Made by a program: the position numbers and the translations under genes
Shown: in pieces, positions 44,878 through 52,430 of the stretch
How the letters are laid out: each line of letters starts with the position of its first letter
How positions within the stretch are numbered: the stretch's first letter is position 1
Source: Candidatus Hydrogenedentota bacterium
GTDB lineage: Bacteria; Hydrogenedentota; Hydrogenedentia; Hydrogenedentales; CAITNO01
Direction of reading: 5' to 3'
Assembly (NCBI GenBank): GCA_903893795.1
Contig: CAITNO010000016.1
Coordinates: 62,001-126,000, forward strand
Length of the DNA: 64,000 nucleotides
The notes under the pieces: model-generated
The model's input: the letters and a program-made list of their open reading frames with translations, nothing else
Databases searched by the model: none
What the model was told of the DNA's origin: nothing

Positions 44878-44897
44878 GGTGCCAAGTCTCCCTGTTT

Positions 44898-44911
44898 GGG
44901 GTAATTACCCC
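44898..44911. promoter_or_regulatory. Palindrome GGGTAATTACCC, right copy
   Basis: GGGGTAATTACCCC, 21 bases upstream of the integrase ATG, matching the left copy at 39336-39349. Its position over the integrase leader suggests an operator or arm-type recombination site. Confidence 0.55.
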
Positions 44912-44985
44912 GGTTCGGGACTGATTTGGCACCACAGCATTTGCTATGGGTATCGCCTAAGTCTAGGCGTGTCCAATGGTTAAAA

Positions 44986-45063
44986 TGGTGGGCGATATTG
45001 GGCTCGAACCAACGACCTCCACGATGTCAACGTGGCGCTCTAACCAAACTGAGCTAATCGCCC
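44986..45063 (-). tRNA. tRNA-Val (anticodon GAC)
   Basis: 78 bases including an encoded CCA. Acceptor GGGCGAT/ATCGCCC; D-arm AGCTCAG..TTAGAGC; anticodon stem CCACG/CGTGG with loop TTGACAT (anticodon GAC); T-arm GTTGG-TTCGAGC-CCAAT. The 3' half, from the anticodon loop, appears to have been supplied by the integrated element; the original 3' half lies at 39135-39180. The gene is functional by structure. Confidence 0.97.
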
Positions 45064-45079
45064 ACGGAGGTCTTTGTTT

Positions 45080-45109
45080 ATCGTAACAGAATGGGCGCGG
45101 GACTGTCAA
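45080..45109 (-). promoter_or_regulatory. tRNA-Val promoter
   Basis: Minus strand: TTGACA (45104-45109), 18-base spacer, TACGAT (45080-45085). Transcription should start about 10 bases before the tRNA. With the native terminator displaced, transcripts may continue into the integrase gene. Confidence 0.7.
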
Positions 45110-45130
45110 AAGCCCCGCGCCCCGAGGGAA

Positions 45131-46123
45131 CTACTTCTTTTCGGCGATCATCTCAAACTTCACCTTGACCTCGGGCATGATCGGCATGCTGATGCCGATT
45201 TCCTTGTTCTCGTACACCGCCGGGCCGACGCCCCAGAGGTTGCGGTCGATGAACACTTCGCAGGTGGCCGTGACGCTGTTGCCGGACTTGGTGAGCGTCA
45301 GCGGGAGCTCGTAGCCGATGGTCTTGTCGCGCATGGTCCAGGCCACGGTGGCGACGTACTTGTCGTCCTGCTTGACGATCTTCTGGCTGACCAGCTTGGC
45401 TTCGGGGTAGGTGGTCGCGTCGAAGAACATGCTGCTCTTGAGCACGCCGGTCAGGATCGCGTTTTCGGTGTTGAGCGTCGCGGTCTTGACGGTCACTTCA
45501 AAGGAGGCGTGCTCGGGATTGTCGTCGGGGGCGGTCACGGTGCCGCTGAAGCCGCCGAAAAAGCCGCTCATGCCGATTTTCTCGCCGCCGATTTCCTTGT
45601 AGCCCACGAAGGCAAGGGTGGAGTCGTCGTTGTTGACGGTGTACACCGCACCGCCGGTGGCGGGCGTGGCCGCCACGGCCGCAGGGGCGGGCGTGGCGGC
45701 TGGTGCAGGTGCCGGTGCCGGTGCTGCGGGGGCTGCGGCAGCAGCGGGCTTCTCGTCCGCGGGAATGTCAATCACGGCCTGCTGCGACATAGTCTTCGTG
45801 CCCACGGTGTTCCAGTTGCCCGCGGCGGGGGCCGGTGCGGCCGGGGTCGCTGCCGGTGCGGGGGCTGCGGGCGCGGCAACGGGTGCCGGAGCCGGCGTCG
45901 GGGCCGGGGTGGCCGCCGGAGGCGCGGGGGCGGGCGTCTTCACGGCCGGTGCGGCCGGGGCCAGTTCCACCGGCTTGGCGATCTTGACGTTTTCATGGTC
46001 GATCTTGGACTGGAGGCTGCTCCAGCCGTATTCAAAACCCGTGGTGTATCCAAAGTAGCCGCCGCCGAGGGCGCCCAAACCCAGACACACCAAAATCAGT
46101 ATCAGCGTCTTGAGGAATTTCAT
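45131..46123 (-). CDS. Membrane-anchored YceI-like domain protein
   Basis: A 330-residue protein. A single N-terminal membrane anchor (LKTLILILVCLGLGALGGGY) is followed by a long Ala/Pro-rich linker (about 55-160). The C-terminal YceI-like lipocalin fold starts YTVNNDDSTLAFVGYKE and includes GVLKSSMFFDATTYPEAKLVSQKI and LWGVGPAVYENKEIGISM. YceI proteins bind isoprenoids in the periplasm. It lies 105 bases downstream of a Tat-exported oxidoreductase gene and likely shares its transcript. AAGGAG precedes the start. Confidence 0.85.
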   Translation of the reverse strand: MKFLKTLILILVCLGLGALGGGYFGYTTGFEYGWSSLQSKIDHENVKIAKPVELAPAAPAVKTPAPAPPAATPAPTPAPAPVAAPAAPAPAATPAAPAPAAGNWNTVGTKTMSQQAVIDIPADEKPAAAAAPAAPAPAPAPAATPAPAAVAATPATGGAVYTVNNDDSTLAFVGYKEIGGEKIGMSGFFGGFSGTVTAPDDNPEHASFEVTVKTATLNTENAILTGVLKSSMFFDATTYPEAKLVSQKIVKQDDKYVATVAWTMRDKTIGYELPLTLTKSGNSVTATCEVFIDRNLWGVGPAVYENKEIGISMPIMPEVKVKFEMIAEKK

Positions 46124-46228
46124 GTTTGCATCTCCTTGCGTTGTTGCCCGGTCCGCCTGGCGGCGGGCTTTCAAAATAGCTGCGGGACGGCGTCCGTCCC
46201 GCAGCCACGACTAGAAACGATTAAATGC

Positions 46229-48037
46229 TCAGGCAGGGGGGGCGGCCGGTGCGGCCGGAGCCGCTGCGGGCGCCGGAGCTGCCGGGGCGGCCGGCGCGGC
46301 CGGTGCCGCAGGGGGCGGCGCCAGTGTGGTCGGGCAGGGAGTGGCCTTCACGCCGGCCGGAAGGGGCTGGCCGCACACCGTGCACTTCTCGGGCGGATTG
46401 GCTTCGGGCTTGGGCAGGGTGTTGCCGCAGCACTCGCACTTGGGCTGCTCGCACTTCTTGTCGCCCCACTTGGCGTCGTAGCCGTAGAAGGAGGGCACCT
46501 CGAAGTCGAAGGCGTAGCTCGCCGGGTCGATCTCGACCGGCTTGCCCGACTTGCGCGACTCCATCGCGGCCAGGGCCGTGATGGCGGTGGTGAAGCCGAC
46601 CATCTGGTTGTTAAGCGGCACGCCGCCGTTGCGGATGCAGTCGGTGAATGCGCGGAACTGGAAGGCGTCCGGGATCATCGAGGGGTTCTTGCTGTAGTCC
46701 AGGTCGTCGCAGGTGCCGAAGAGCGGCATGCCCGAGGTGGCCGCGCCCTTGAATTTAGCCATGCTGCCGCCGCTGGAGGTTTCCTTGGCCAGCTTCTCGG
46801 CCTCGGTCATCGGCGGGGGCGGGGGAAGTCCGGCTGCTGCCGCCGCTTCGGCGGCCTTCTTTTCCGCTTCGGCCGCGGCCTTGGCGGCCTTTTCGGCCAG
46901 CACCCACGGCTCGGGGTAGAACTTGCACACGTCCTCGGTCAGTTCCAGCGAGCCCTGGTCGCCCTGAATCAGCTCGCAGCAGCCGCGCTTTTCGCAGCTC
47001 AGCATGCTGCTGTAGAGGAAGCGGACCGTGTATTTCTTGTTTGCCGAGGTCTCGTCCATCAGCGTGGTGCGCGGCTTCACCGCGATGAATCCCGGCGAGG
47101 TGCGCTTGAGTTCGTATTCGTACACCATCACGATGTTGTCGTCGGCCGTGCGGCCGTCGCGCCAGTAGTCCAGCCCGCCCACGGAGTAGACGCGGGACGG
47201 CACGGCGCGCAGGAACCAGTTCGAGATGTCGGTCTGGTGCGTGGCCAGCTCGGTGTAGAGGCCGCCGGAGATCTCGTCATAGAGGCGCCAGTTGAGGTGC
47301 TTCTCCAGGTCGGTGATGTACTTCTTCTCCTCGTCGTTCAGCACGTAGTCCTTGGGCACCGGGCGGCGCCACTGCACGTCGCGGTGCCACTGGGAGGTGA
47401 TGTGCGTGATGCGGCCGAGCATGCCCCGGTCGTAGGTCATCCACTGGGCCAGGTTGTACTTGGGGTTGTAGCGGCGCTGATGGCCAACCTGCACCCACTT
47501 GTTGAGTTCGTGGCACTTGGTGACCAGCGCGCGGCCGTTTTCCACCGACTTGACCAGCGTCTTCTCGCAGAACACAAACTTGCCCGCATCCAGCGCGTCC
47601 ATGGCGATCTGGAAGTGCGTGCCCAGCGGGCTGGCAATCACCACGGCGTCCACGTTCGGGTTGGCCAGCAGTTCCTTGTAGTCATAGGTCACCTGCGGCG
47701 CTTCCGTTGCCATCGCCGCCTCGATCTGCTCCTGTGTCGGCTTGGCGCCCACGGGCAGGTACTGTTTCGCGTTGGAAAGGCGAATCAGATTGACCGCGGC
47801 GTCCTGATTCGGCTTGTACACGTCGGCGAGGGCGACAATCTGGATGTCCGGGTTGTGCGTCAACCCCTCGCGAATGTGGAAGGTGCCCTGGCCGCCCACG
47901 CCAATACAGCCCACGCGCACCTTGCTGTTCTGCGCATAGCTGAAGGGCGAGTAGCCCGATGCGATCGTGAAGCCCGCCGTAGTGGCGGTGGCACTCGCGA
48001 CCTTCATAAAGTCCCGTCGGTTGATCTCGTTGCTCAT
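46229..48037 (-). CDS. Tat-exported Gfo/Idh/MocA oxidoreductase with zinc-ribbon tail (copy 1)
   Basis: A 602-residue periplasmic oxidoreductase. The Tat motif NRRDFMK lies at residues 6-12. The Rossmann motif CIGVGGQGTFH and CEKTLVKS (E-K, with the usual Pro replaced by Thr) follow. An insertion of about 40 residues (EKAAKAAAEAEKKAAEAAAA then PPPPP) interrupts the C-terminal domain. The tail has C-x3-C-x-C-C and CTVCGQPL cysteine pairs, then a long Ala/Pro stretch. AAGGACG precedes the start. A paralogue follows at 48540. Confidence 0.88.
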   Translation of the reverse strand: MSNEINRRDFMKVASATATTAGFTIASGYSPFSYAQNSKVRVGCIGVGGQGTFHIREGLTHNPDIQIVALADVYKPNQDAAVNLIRLSNAKQYLPVGAKPTQEQIEAAMATEAPQVTYDYKELLANPNVDAVVIASPLGTHFQIAMDALDAGKFVFCEKTLVKSVENGRALVTKCHELNKWVQVGHQRRYNPKYNLAQWMTYDRGMLGRITHITSQWHRDVQWRRPVPKDYVLNDEEKKYITDLEKHLNWRLYDEISGGLYTELATHQTDISNWFLRAVPSRVYSVGGLDYWRDGRTADDNIVMVYEYELKRTSPGFIAVKPRTTLMDETSANKKYTVRFLYSSMLSCEKRGCCELIQGDQGSLELTEDVCKFYPEPWVLAEKAAKAAAEAEKKAAEAAAAAGLPPPPPMTEAEKLAKETSSGGSMAKFKGAATSGMPLFGTCDDLDYSKNPSMIPDAFQFRAFTDCIRNGGVPLNNQMVGFTTAITALAAMESRKSGKPVEIDPASYAFDFEVPSFYGYDAKWGDKKCEQPKCECCGNTLPKPEANPPEKCTVCGQPLPAGVKATPCPTTLAPPPAAPAAPAAPAAPAPAAAPAAPAAPPA

Positions 48038-48539
48038 GTTCACGTTCGTCCTTTTATTCCGAGGTTTTCGGGAATTTGACACGCATCAATCCCGGTTTTC
48101 CGTTCCATTCCGGCAGACCCTGCGCATAACTCACGCCATCCGGCCATGGAAATACAAGCGTAGCATTATACGGTCTGCACCGTTTCTCAGTCCAACCCCT
48201 TCATTCTGCCAGACCTACGTATAAGGCCTTTTCGCAGGGTTGACCACTCTCCAATCATCCAAGTCGATGCTCAACAGCGGGTTACACCGACCTCTTTCAG
48301 GTCCGTATCCTTTCTTTGGACCCGCCAAACGCGGTTTGGTTTCGCTGTTTTACCGTCGAAATGCCGGGGACAGCTTTAAGTGACTTCCCGGAATTGCGGG
48401 ATTTTGGGCCAGACCGCGCATTTATTCCACATCATCGGCCAGATAATGCGATATAGCCAAAGCGGCATCATTGCCGCCGCAGTCCAAATTACGGATTCAA
48501 CTGTTTTGACCCTGGAACCACTGGGGCGGTTCGTTGCTC
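48038..48539. other. Intergenic region between the two oxidoreductase paralogues
   Basis: 502 bases with no gene. A consensus minus-strand -10 (TATAAT, 48165-48170) with a plausible TTGGAC upstream (48190-48195) could start the copy 1/yceI transcript. A GGGGACAGCTTTA motif (48364-48376) also occurs at 35687-35699 and resembles repeats linked to RAYT transposases. Confidence 0.45.
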
Positions 48540-50204
48540 CTAACAGGGACAGGAGACAGGCCGCTTCGGGGGAAGCTCAGCCCGGCATTTTGGGCATAGG
48601 GGTTTCGCGGGGACTTTCATGGGCTGGCCGCAGCATTCGCACTTGGGCGGCTCGCATTCCTTTTCCGCCCACGAAGAGTCATAGTCATGGATGGATGGCG
48701 GCTCAAAATCGAACGCAAACCACGCCGTGTCCACCTGGACGGCTTCCCCTCTTCGGCGTGATTCCAGTGCGGCCAGCATTGAAACGGCCGACGTAAAGGC
48801 CACCATCTCGTTGTTTCGGGGGCGCGCTCCTTCACGAATGCAGTCGGCAAGCGCGCGGAATTGAAATGCCGTCGCGTTTGCCGAGGGAGTCTTTTCGGGA
48901 TCAAGGTCATCACAGGCGCCGAGAAGAGGAGTGGATGTATAAGGTATACGGCGAGGCGGGCAATTTGTACACCCTGACAAAAACCTGTTCACAGGCTCAG
49001 GTTTTGTCTGGGCTGTGTGGCGAATTTCGCCCGAGGCGTAAGCCTCGCGAGGCGGCAGATCGTATTCTTCTGCCATGGCCCAGGGTTCCTGCTTATAAAG
49101 GCACCTTGTGCCACCCAGTGCAAGGCTGCCGCGATCGCCGTGGACGATTTGGCAAACTCCGCGCGTGCCGCCGTTGAGCAGGCTCGAGTGCACGAAGCGC
49201 ACCGTATAGGTTTGGTTTGCCGTTGCCTCACTCATCAAGCTTGTTCGTGACTTTATCTTTATGTGACCCGGTGCGCTGGGCCTGAGGTCGTATTCGCAGA
49301 CGACCACCATGTTGTCATCGTTGGTGCGCCCCTCTTCCCAGTAGTCCTGCCCGCCTGCGGCGAACACGCGCGACGGCACGGAGCGCAGGAACCAGTTGGC
49401 CGTGTCGAGGTGATGCAGGGCCGCGCCGTTGTAGAGGCCGCGGGACTGGTCGTTGTAGAGCCTCCAGTTCAGGTGCCGGTCCAGGTCCGCGATGTGCTTG
49501 CGTTCCTCCTCGTTGAGGACATAGCCTTCGGGCAGCGGCCTGCGTTCGGAGCTGTTATCATGCGACTGCGCGGAGAGGTGGGTGATGCGGCCCACCATCC
49601 CCCTCTCGTACACGAGCGACTGTGCGAGGTTGTACTTGGGGTTGTACCGGTGCTGATAGCCCACCTTCACCCATCGGCCCAGTTCGTGACACTTCTCGAC
49701 CAGATAGCGGCCCTGTTCCACGGAACGCACCAGCGGCGTTTCGCAAAACACATACTTGCCCGCATTGAGCGCATCGATCACGATCTGGAACTGTGTGCGC
49801 GGCGGCGTTGCAATGATTACGGCGTCCACATTCGGATTGGCCAGCACTTCGCGGTAATCGTAAGAGAGGGAGGGCGCCGGTGTCGCATCAATGGCGGCCA
49901 TTTGCTCCGCGCCGGGAGACTGGCCTTCCGGCACATACTGCTTTGCATTCGACAGGCGCGACACGATGGCAGCGGCATCCTGATGGGGCTGGTAGACCTC
50001 GGCAATGGCGATGATGAGGGCCTCCGGCGTATGGGTGAGTCCTTCGCGGATATTGTGGATGCCCTGCGCCCCGACACCGATGCAGCCGATGCGCACCTTG
50101 CTGTTCTGGGCGTAGGAAAATGCGGAATGGCTTCCGGCGATCATAAACCCCGCCGCAGTTCCCGCCGCCTTCAGGAGGCTCCGTCGTTCCAGCGTATTGT
50201 CCAT
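48540..50204 (-). CDS. Tat-exported Gfo/Idh/MocA oxidoreductase with zinc-ribbon tail (copy 2)
   Basis: A 554-residue paralogue of the protein at 46229. Tat-type LERRSLLKAAGTAAG lies at residues 5-19, Rossmann CIGVGAQGIHN follows, and CETPLVRS replaces the usual E-K-P Lys with Thr, which may alter catalysis. It keeps the RYNPKYNLAQ and HLNWRLYND segments of copy 1 but lacks the Ala/Glu insertion. The tail PPKCECCGQPM..CPKCRAELPP is a CxCC/CxxC zinc ribbon ending in CPC. GGAGGA precedes the start. Confidence 0.88.
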   Translation of the reverse strand: MDNTLERRSLLKAAGTAAGFMIAGSHSAFSYAQNSKVRIGCIGVGAQGIHNIREGLTHTPEALIIAIAEVYQPHQDAAAIVSRLSNAKQYVPEGQSPGAEQMAAIDATPAPSLSYDYREVLANPNVDAVIIATPPRTQFQIVIDALNAGKYVFCETPLVRSVEQGRYLVEKCHELGRWVKVGYQHRYNPKYNLAQSLVYERGMVGRITHLSAQSHDNSSERRPLPEGYVLNEEERKHIADLDRHLNWRLYNDQSRGLYNGAALHHLDTANWFLRSVPSRVFAAGGQDYWEEGRTNDDNMVVVCEYDLRPSAPGHIKIKSRTSLMSEATANQTYTVRFVHSSLLNGGTRGVCQIVHGDRGSLALGGTRCLYKQEPWAMAEEYDLPPREAYASGEIRHTAQTKPEPVNRFLSGCTNCPPRRIPYTSTPLLGACDDLDPEKTPSANATAFQFRALADCIREGARPRNNEMVAFTSAVSMLAALESRRRGEAVQVDTAWFAFDFEPPSIHDYDSSWAEKECEPPKCECCGQPMKVPAKPLCPKCRAELPPKRPVSCPC

Positions 50205-50397
50205 CGCGCAATCCTCCGGTGCGCCATGCGCAGACATGGCTCACCTGCGACAGTTACTGCTGTGCTCTTCCGCCGATGCGCACACGGCCCAATGGGCCGT
50301 CGCGTCCCTTGTTTCCGCCGGCGGGTCCCTTCGTGCGGCCCGCCAGCCATCGCTACTTAATGGACTGCGCGGATGGAAAATGGTTTCAGAAGAATTG

Positions 50398-50424
50398 CAC
50401 ATGGATTAACAGGATGGACAGGAT
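50398..50424. repeat. Interspersed repeat, family E copy 2
   Basis: CACATGGATTAACAGG plus ATGGACAGGAT, one base different from 9385-9411. Confidence 0.8.
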
Positions 50425-50456
50425 GAGAGAATGATTGAGGGAAGAATGCCGCTTTT

Positions 50457-50510
50457 GTGGCATGGGCGTCCCGCCCATGTTCTCCCGACCACGGGCAAGA
50501 TGCCCGTACC
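50457..50510. repeat. GC-rich hairpin repeat, family F copy 2
   Basis: GTGGCATGGGCGTCCCGCCCAT and ACGGGCAAGATGCCCGT, the same paired-hairpin plan as 2833-2886. Confidence 0.65.
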
Positions 50511-50529
50511 GCGAAGAAAAGCGCCGGGC

Positions 50530-51588
50530 CTACTTTTCTGGGAAATTGACCTTCACCACTTCCGGGGTGCCTTCGTGATCCACGATCAGCAATGCGCGGC
50601 ATTCGGGGTGCTTCTTGCAGTACTCCTTTGCGCCCTCGACGCCGAGAATGAAGTAGGCCTTGGTGATGGCGTCGCTTTGGATGCCCGTGGGCGCGATGGA
50701 GGTGGCGCTGACGATCTTTGTCTCGGCGGGCATGCCGGTGCGCGGGTCGAAGATGTGCCCGTATTTCTTGCCGTTCATCTCGATGAACTTCTCGCTGTTG
50801 GACGAGGTGGACAGCGACTCGTCCTTGATGGTGACGCTGGCGAGCGGCGGACGCGCGACCTCGCCGCTCACGTAGGGATCGCGAATTTCGATTTTCCAGT
50901 CGCCGTCCTGGGGCGGGGGGCCCCACACAATGATGCTGCTGGTGCCGCCGCTGATGCGGCCGCTGCGGATGCCCTTGCCTTTGAGAATGTCTGCGGCCCG
51001 GTCCACGGCCAGGCCCTTGCCAATGCCGCCGAAATCGACGCGCATGCCGGGCCGCGCGAACTTCACCGTGCGGTCCGCCTTGTTGAGCTCGACGCGGTTC
51101 ATGCCGACCAGTTCCATGGACTGTTTGATTTCCTCGCGCGAAGGCAGCCCGCCCTTCTTGCCGTAGAAGCCCCAGAGCTTGAGCAACGGTCCCACGGTCA
51201 CATCGAAGACCCCGCCGGTCTCCTCCCAGTATTTCTTGGAGGCGACCATCAGCGAGAACAGCTCGGGCGGAACGACCACGGCCTTGTCGCCGGCATCGCG
51301 GTTCATGTTGGCCGTGGGGCTGCCGTCAATCCAGTTGCTGATGCTGTTCTCCATGGCGTCAATCGCGTCAAAGGCCTCCTGCGCGCTTTCACGCATGTAC
51401 TCCGGGTCCGTGCCCTCGTCGCCAAAGAGCAGGAAGTCGAATTCGGCCGTCATCGCCGTGTGCGATAGATGGACCGACGGCAGCGTGGATGCCTGGTCTG
51501 AGACGCCAAAAGAGGACGCAGCCAGCATCACGCACGGCACGATGAATAGCGCAACGTGTTTCAAGGAAACCAACCTTTCTCTGTGCAT
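50530..51588 (-). CDS. apbE: FAD:protein FMN transferase (ApbE), exported
   Basis: A 352-residue flavin transferase that attaches FMN covalently to Ser/Thr of partner flavoproteins in the periplasm, in other bacteria subunits of RNF or NQR. Motifs: SISNWIDGSPTANMN near the N-terminus, VDFGGIGKGLAVDRA, SGGTSSIIVWG and the metal/flavin site YGHIFDPRTGMPA with SDAITKAYFILG. An N-terminal hydrophobic stretch (HVALFIVPCVMLAASSFG) fits a signal peptide. GAGGG precedes the ATG. No RNF or NQR genes are nearby. Confidence 0.93.
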   Translation of the reverse strand: MHRERLVSLKHVALFIVPCVMLAASSFGVSDQASTLPSVHLSHTAMTAEFDFLLFGDEGTDPEYMRESAQEAFDAIDAMENSISNWIDGSPTANMNRDAGDKAVVVPPELFSLMVASKKYWEETGGVFDVTVGPLLKLWGFYGKKGGLPSREEIKQSMELVGMNRVELNKADRTVKFARPGMRVDFGGIGKGLAVDRAADILKGKGIRSGRISGGTSSIIVWGPPPQDGDWKIEIRDPYVSGEVARPPLASVTIKDESLSTSSNSEKFIEMNGKKYGHIFDPRTGMPAETKIVSATSIAPTGIQSDAITKAYFILGVEGAKEYCKKHPECRALLIVDHEGTPEVVKVNFPEK

Positions 51589-51911
51589 GGCACTTTACCC
51601 TCTTTGACCCCGACCGAATGCCGAAGGTTCCCCATGTCTCTTGATTGGGACGGTCGGGCCGGGGCAGGGCAGGGTGTTTGTTCAATGCTGACACGGAACG
51701 GCAAACATAGTAAGCATTGTAACCACGGAAGGGCACGGAATTACACGGAACAAGGCAGGAAGCATATTAACATGGACGGACAGGATGGACAGGATGAAGC
51801 AAAAGAGCGAGGCGATCTCCACGGTGCTCTCGGTATTATTCAGGGGCAGGCCTGTGAAAGGCAGTTCCCCGATCCCATAATTCTCATGTCTCACATGCTT
51901 CCCATGGCATT
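51589..51911. other. Intergenic region with repeats
   Basis: 323 bases between apbE and hpt. It holds a tandem phrase CACGGAA-type repeat and a partial family E unit (51721-51796). No gene seen. Confidence 0.5.
51721..51796. repeat. Composite repeat: CACGGAA units and partial family E
   Basis: ACCACGGAAGGGCACGGAATT then CACGGAA, followed by CATGGACGGACAGGATGG and ACAGGAT. A shorter form of the first part (ACCACGGAATTCACGGAAT) occurs at about 9031-9049. Confidence 0.6.
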
Positions 51912-52430
51912 CTATTCTTCCATCACATGCACGGCAGGCAAATTGCGATAGAGCCCCTCGTGGTCCAGGCCGTAGCCGACCACAAAATGATTTTCGATGG
52001 TGAATCCCAGGTAGTCCGGGTGAATCTCCACCTCGCGCCGGGAAGGCTTGTCGAGCAGTGTGCACAGGGCAAGCGACGCGGGACCGAGGCCGCGCAACCG
52101 TTCCAGCAGCACGGTGGCGGTGTGGCCCGTGTCCACGATGTCCTCGATGACGATGACGTGGCGTCCTGACACCTCGAGGTCTTCTGCGCGGGAGAGCGCC
52201 ACGCTTCCGGTGCTGCGGGTGCCCGCGTAGCTGCGGGCCTGGACAAAATCGATTTCCAATTCGATGGGCAGGGTCCGCACAAGGTCGGCGAAGAACAGGG
52301 ACGCGCCCTTGAGCACACCCAAGAGCAGCGGGCGCCTGCCGTCGTATTCGGCGGTCAATGCGCGGCCCAATTCGGCCACGCGCGCGGCAATGTCCGCGGC
52401 GCTTATCAGGGCCTGATCACTCACCCGCAC
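51912..52430 (-). CDS. hpt: Hypoxanthine phosphoribosyltransferase
   Basis: A 172-residue purine salvage enzyme that makes IMP or GMP from hypoxanthine or guanine and PRPP. The PRPP loop VIVIEDIVDTGHTA is diagnostic; LLLGVLKGASLFFADL and DYLGFTIENHFVVGYGLD are the other conserved segments. The start is probably GTG at 52430 (GGAGG 6 bases upstream), overlapping the end of tilS; GTG at 52424 is an alternative. tilS-hpt is a common gene pair. Confidence 0.94.
   Translation of the reverse strand: MRVSDQALISAADIAARVAELGRALTAEYDGRRPLLLGVLKGASLFFADLVRTLPIELEIDFVQARSYAGTRSTGSVALSRAEDLEVSGRHVIVIEDIVDTGHTATVLLERLRGLGPASLALCTLLDKPSRREVEIHPDYLGFTIENHFVVGYGLDHEGLYRNLPAVHVMEE

Larger units (their letters stand above)
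39181..45031. mobile_element. tRNA-Val-integrated genetic element, 5.85 kb (phage-satellite-like)
   Basis: Flanked by direct repeats of the tRNA-Val 3' half (39135-39180 and 44986-45031). All genes point the same way as the tRNA. In order from the tRNA: tyrosine integrase, lipoprotein, unknown 185-residue protein, DUF1580 excisionase-like protein, winged-helix protein, PD-(D/E)xK nuclease, a 60-residue basic protein and a terminase-small-subunit-like protein. No capsid, tail, portal or conjugation genes are present. Several segments are visibly more AT-rich than the host flanks. Confidence 0.88.
50205..50529. other. Intergenic region with repeats
   Basis: 325 bases between the copy 2 start and the apbE stop. 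It has the family E unit at 50398-50424 and the family F double hairpin at 50457-50510. No gene seen. Confidence 0.5.

Noticed and set aside
44936-44956. TGGCAC followed by TTGC upstream of the tRNA end, examined as a sigma-54 site
   Set aside because: The spacing between the two blocks is 8 bases instead of 4-5, which sigma-54 does not accept.
45074-48079. A 1001-codon plus-strand open frame opposite the YceI-like and Gfo/Idh genes
   Set aside because: It is antisense to two well-supported genes with signal sequences and family motifs. Its translation is rich in His, Gly and Arg with no fold, a common by-product of biased codon use on the other strand.
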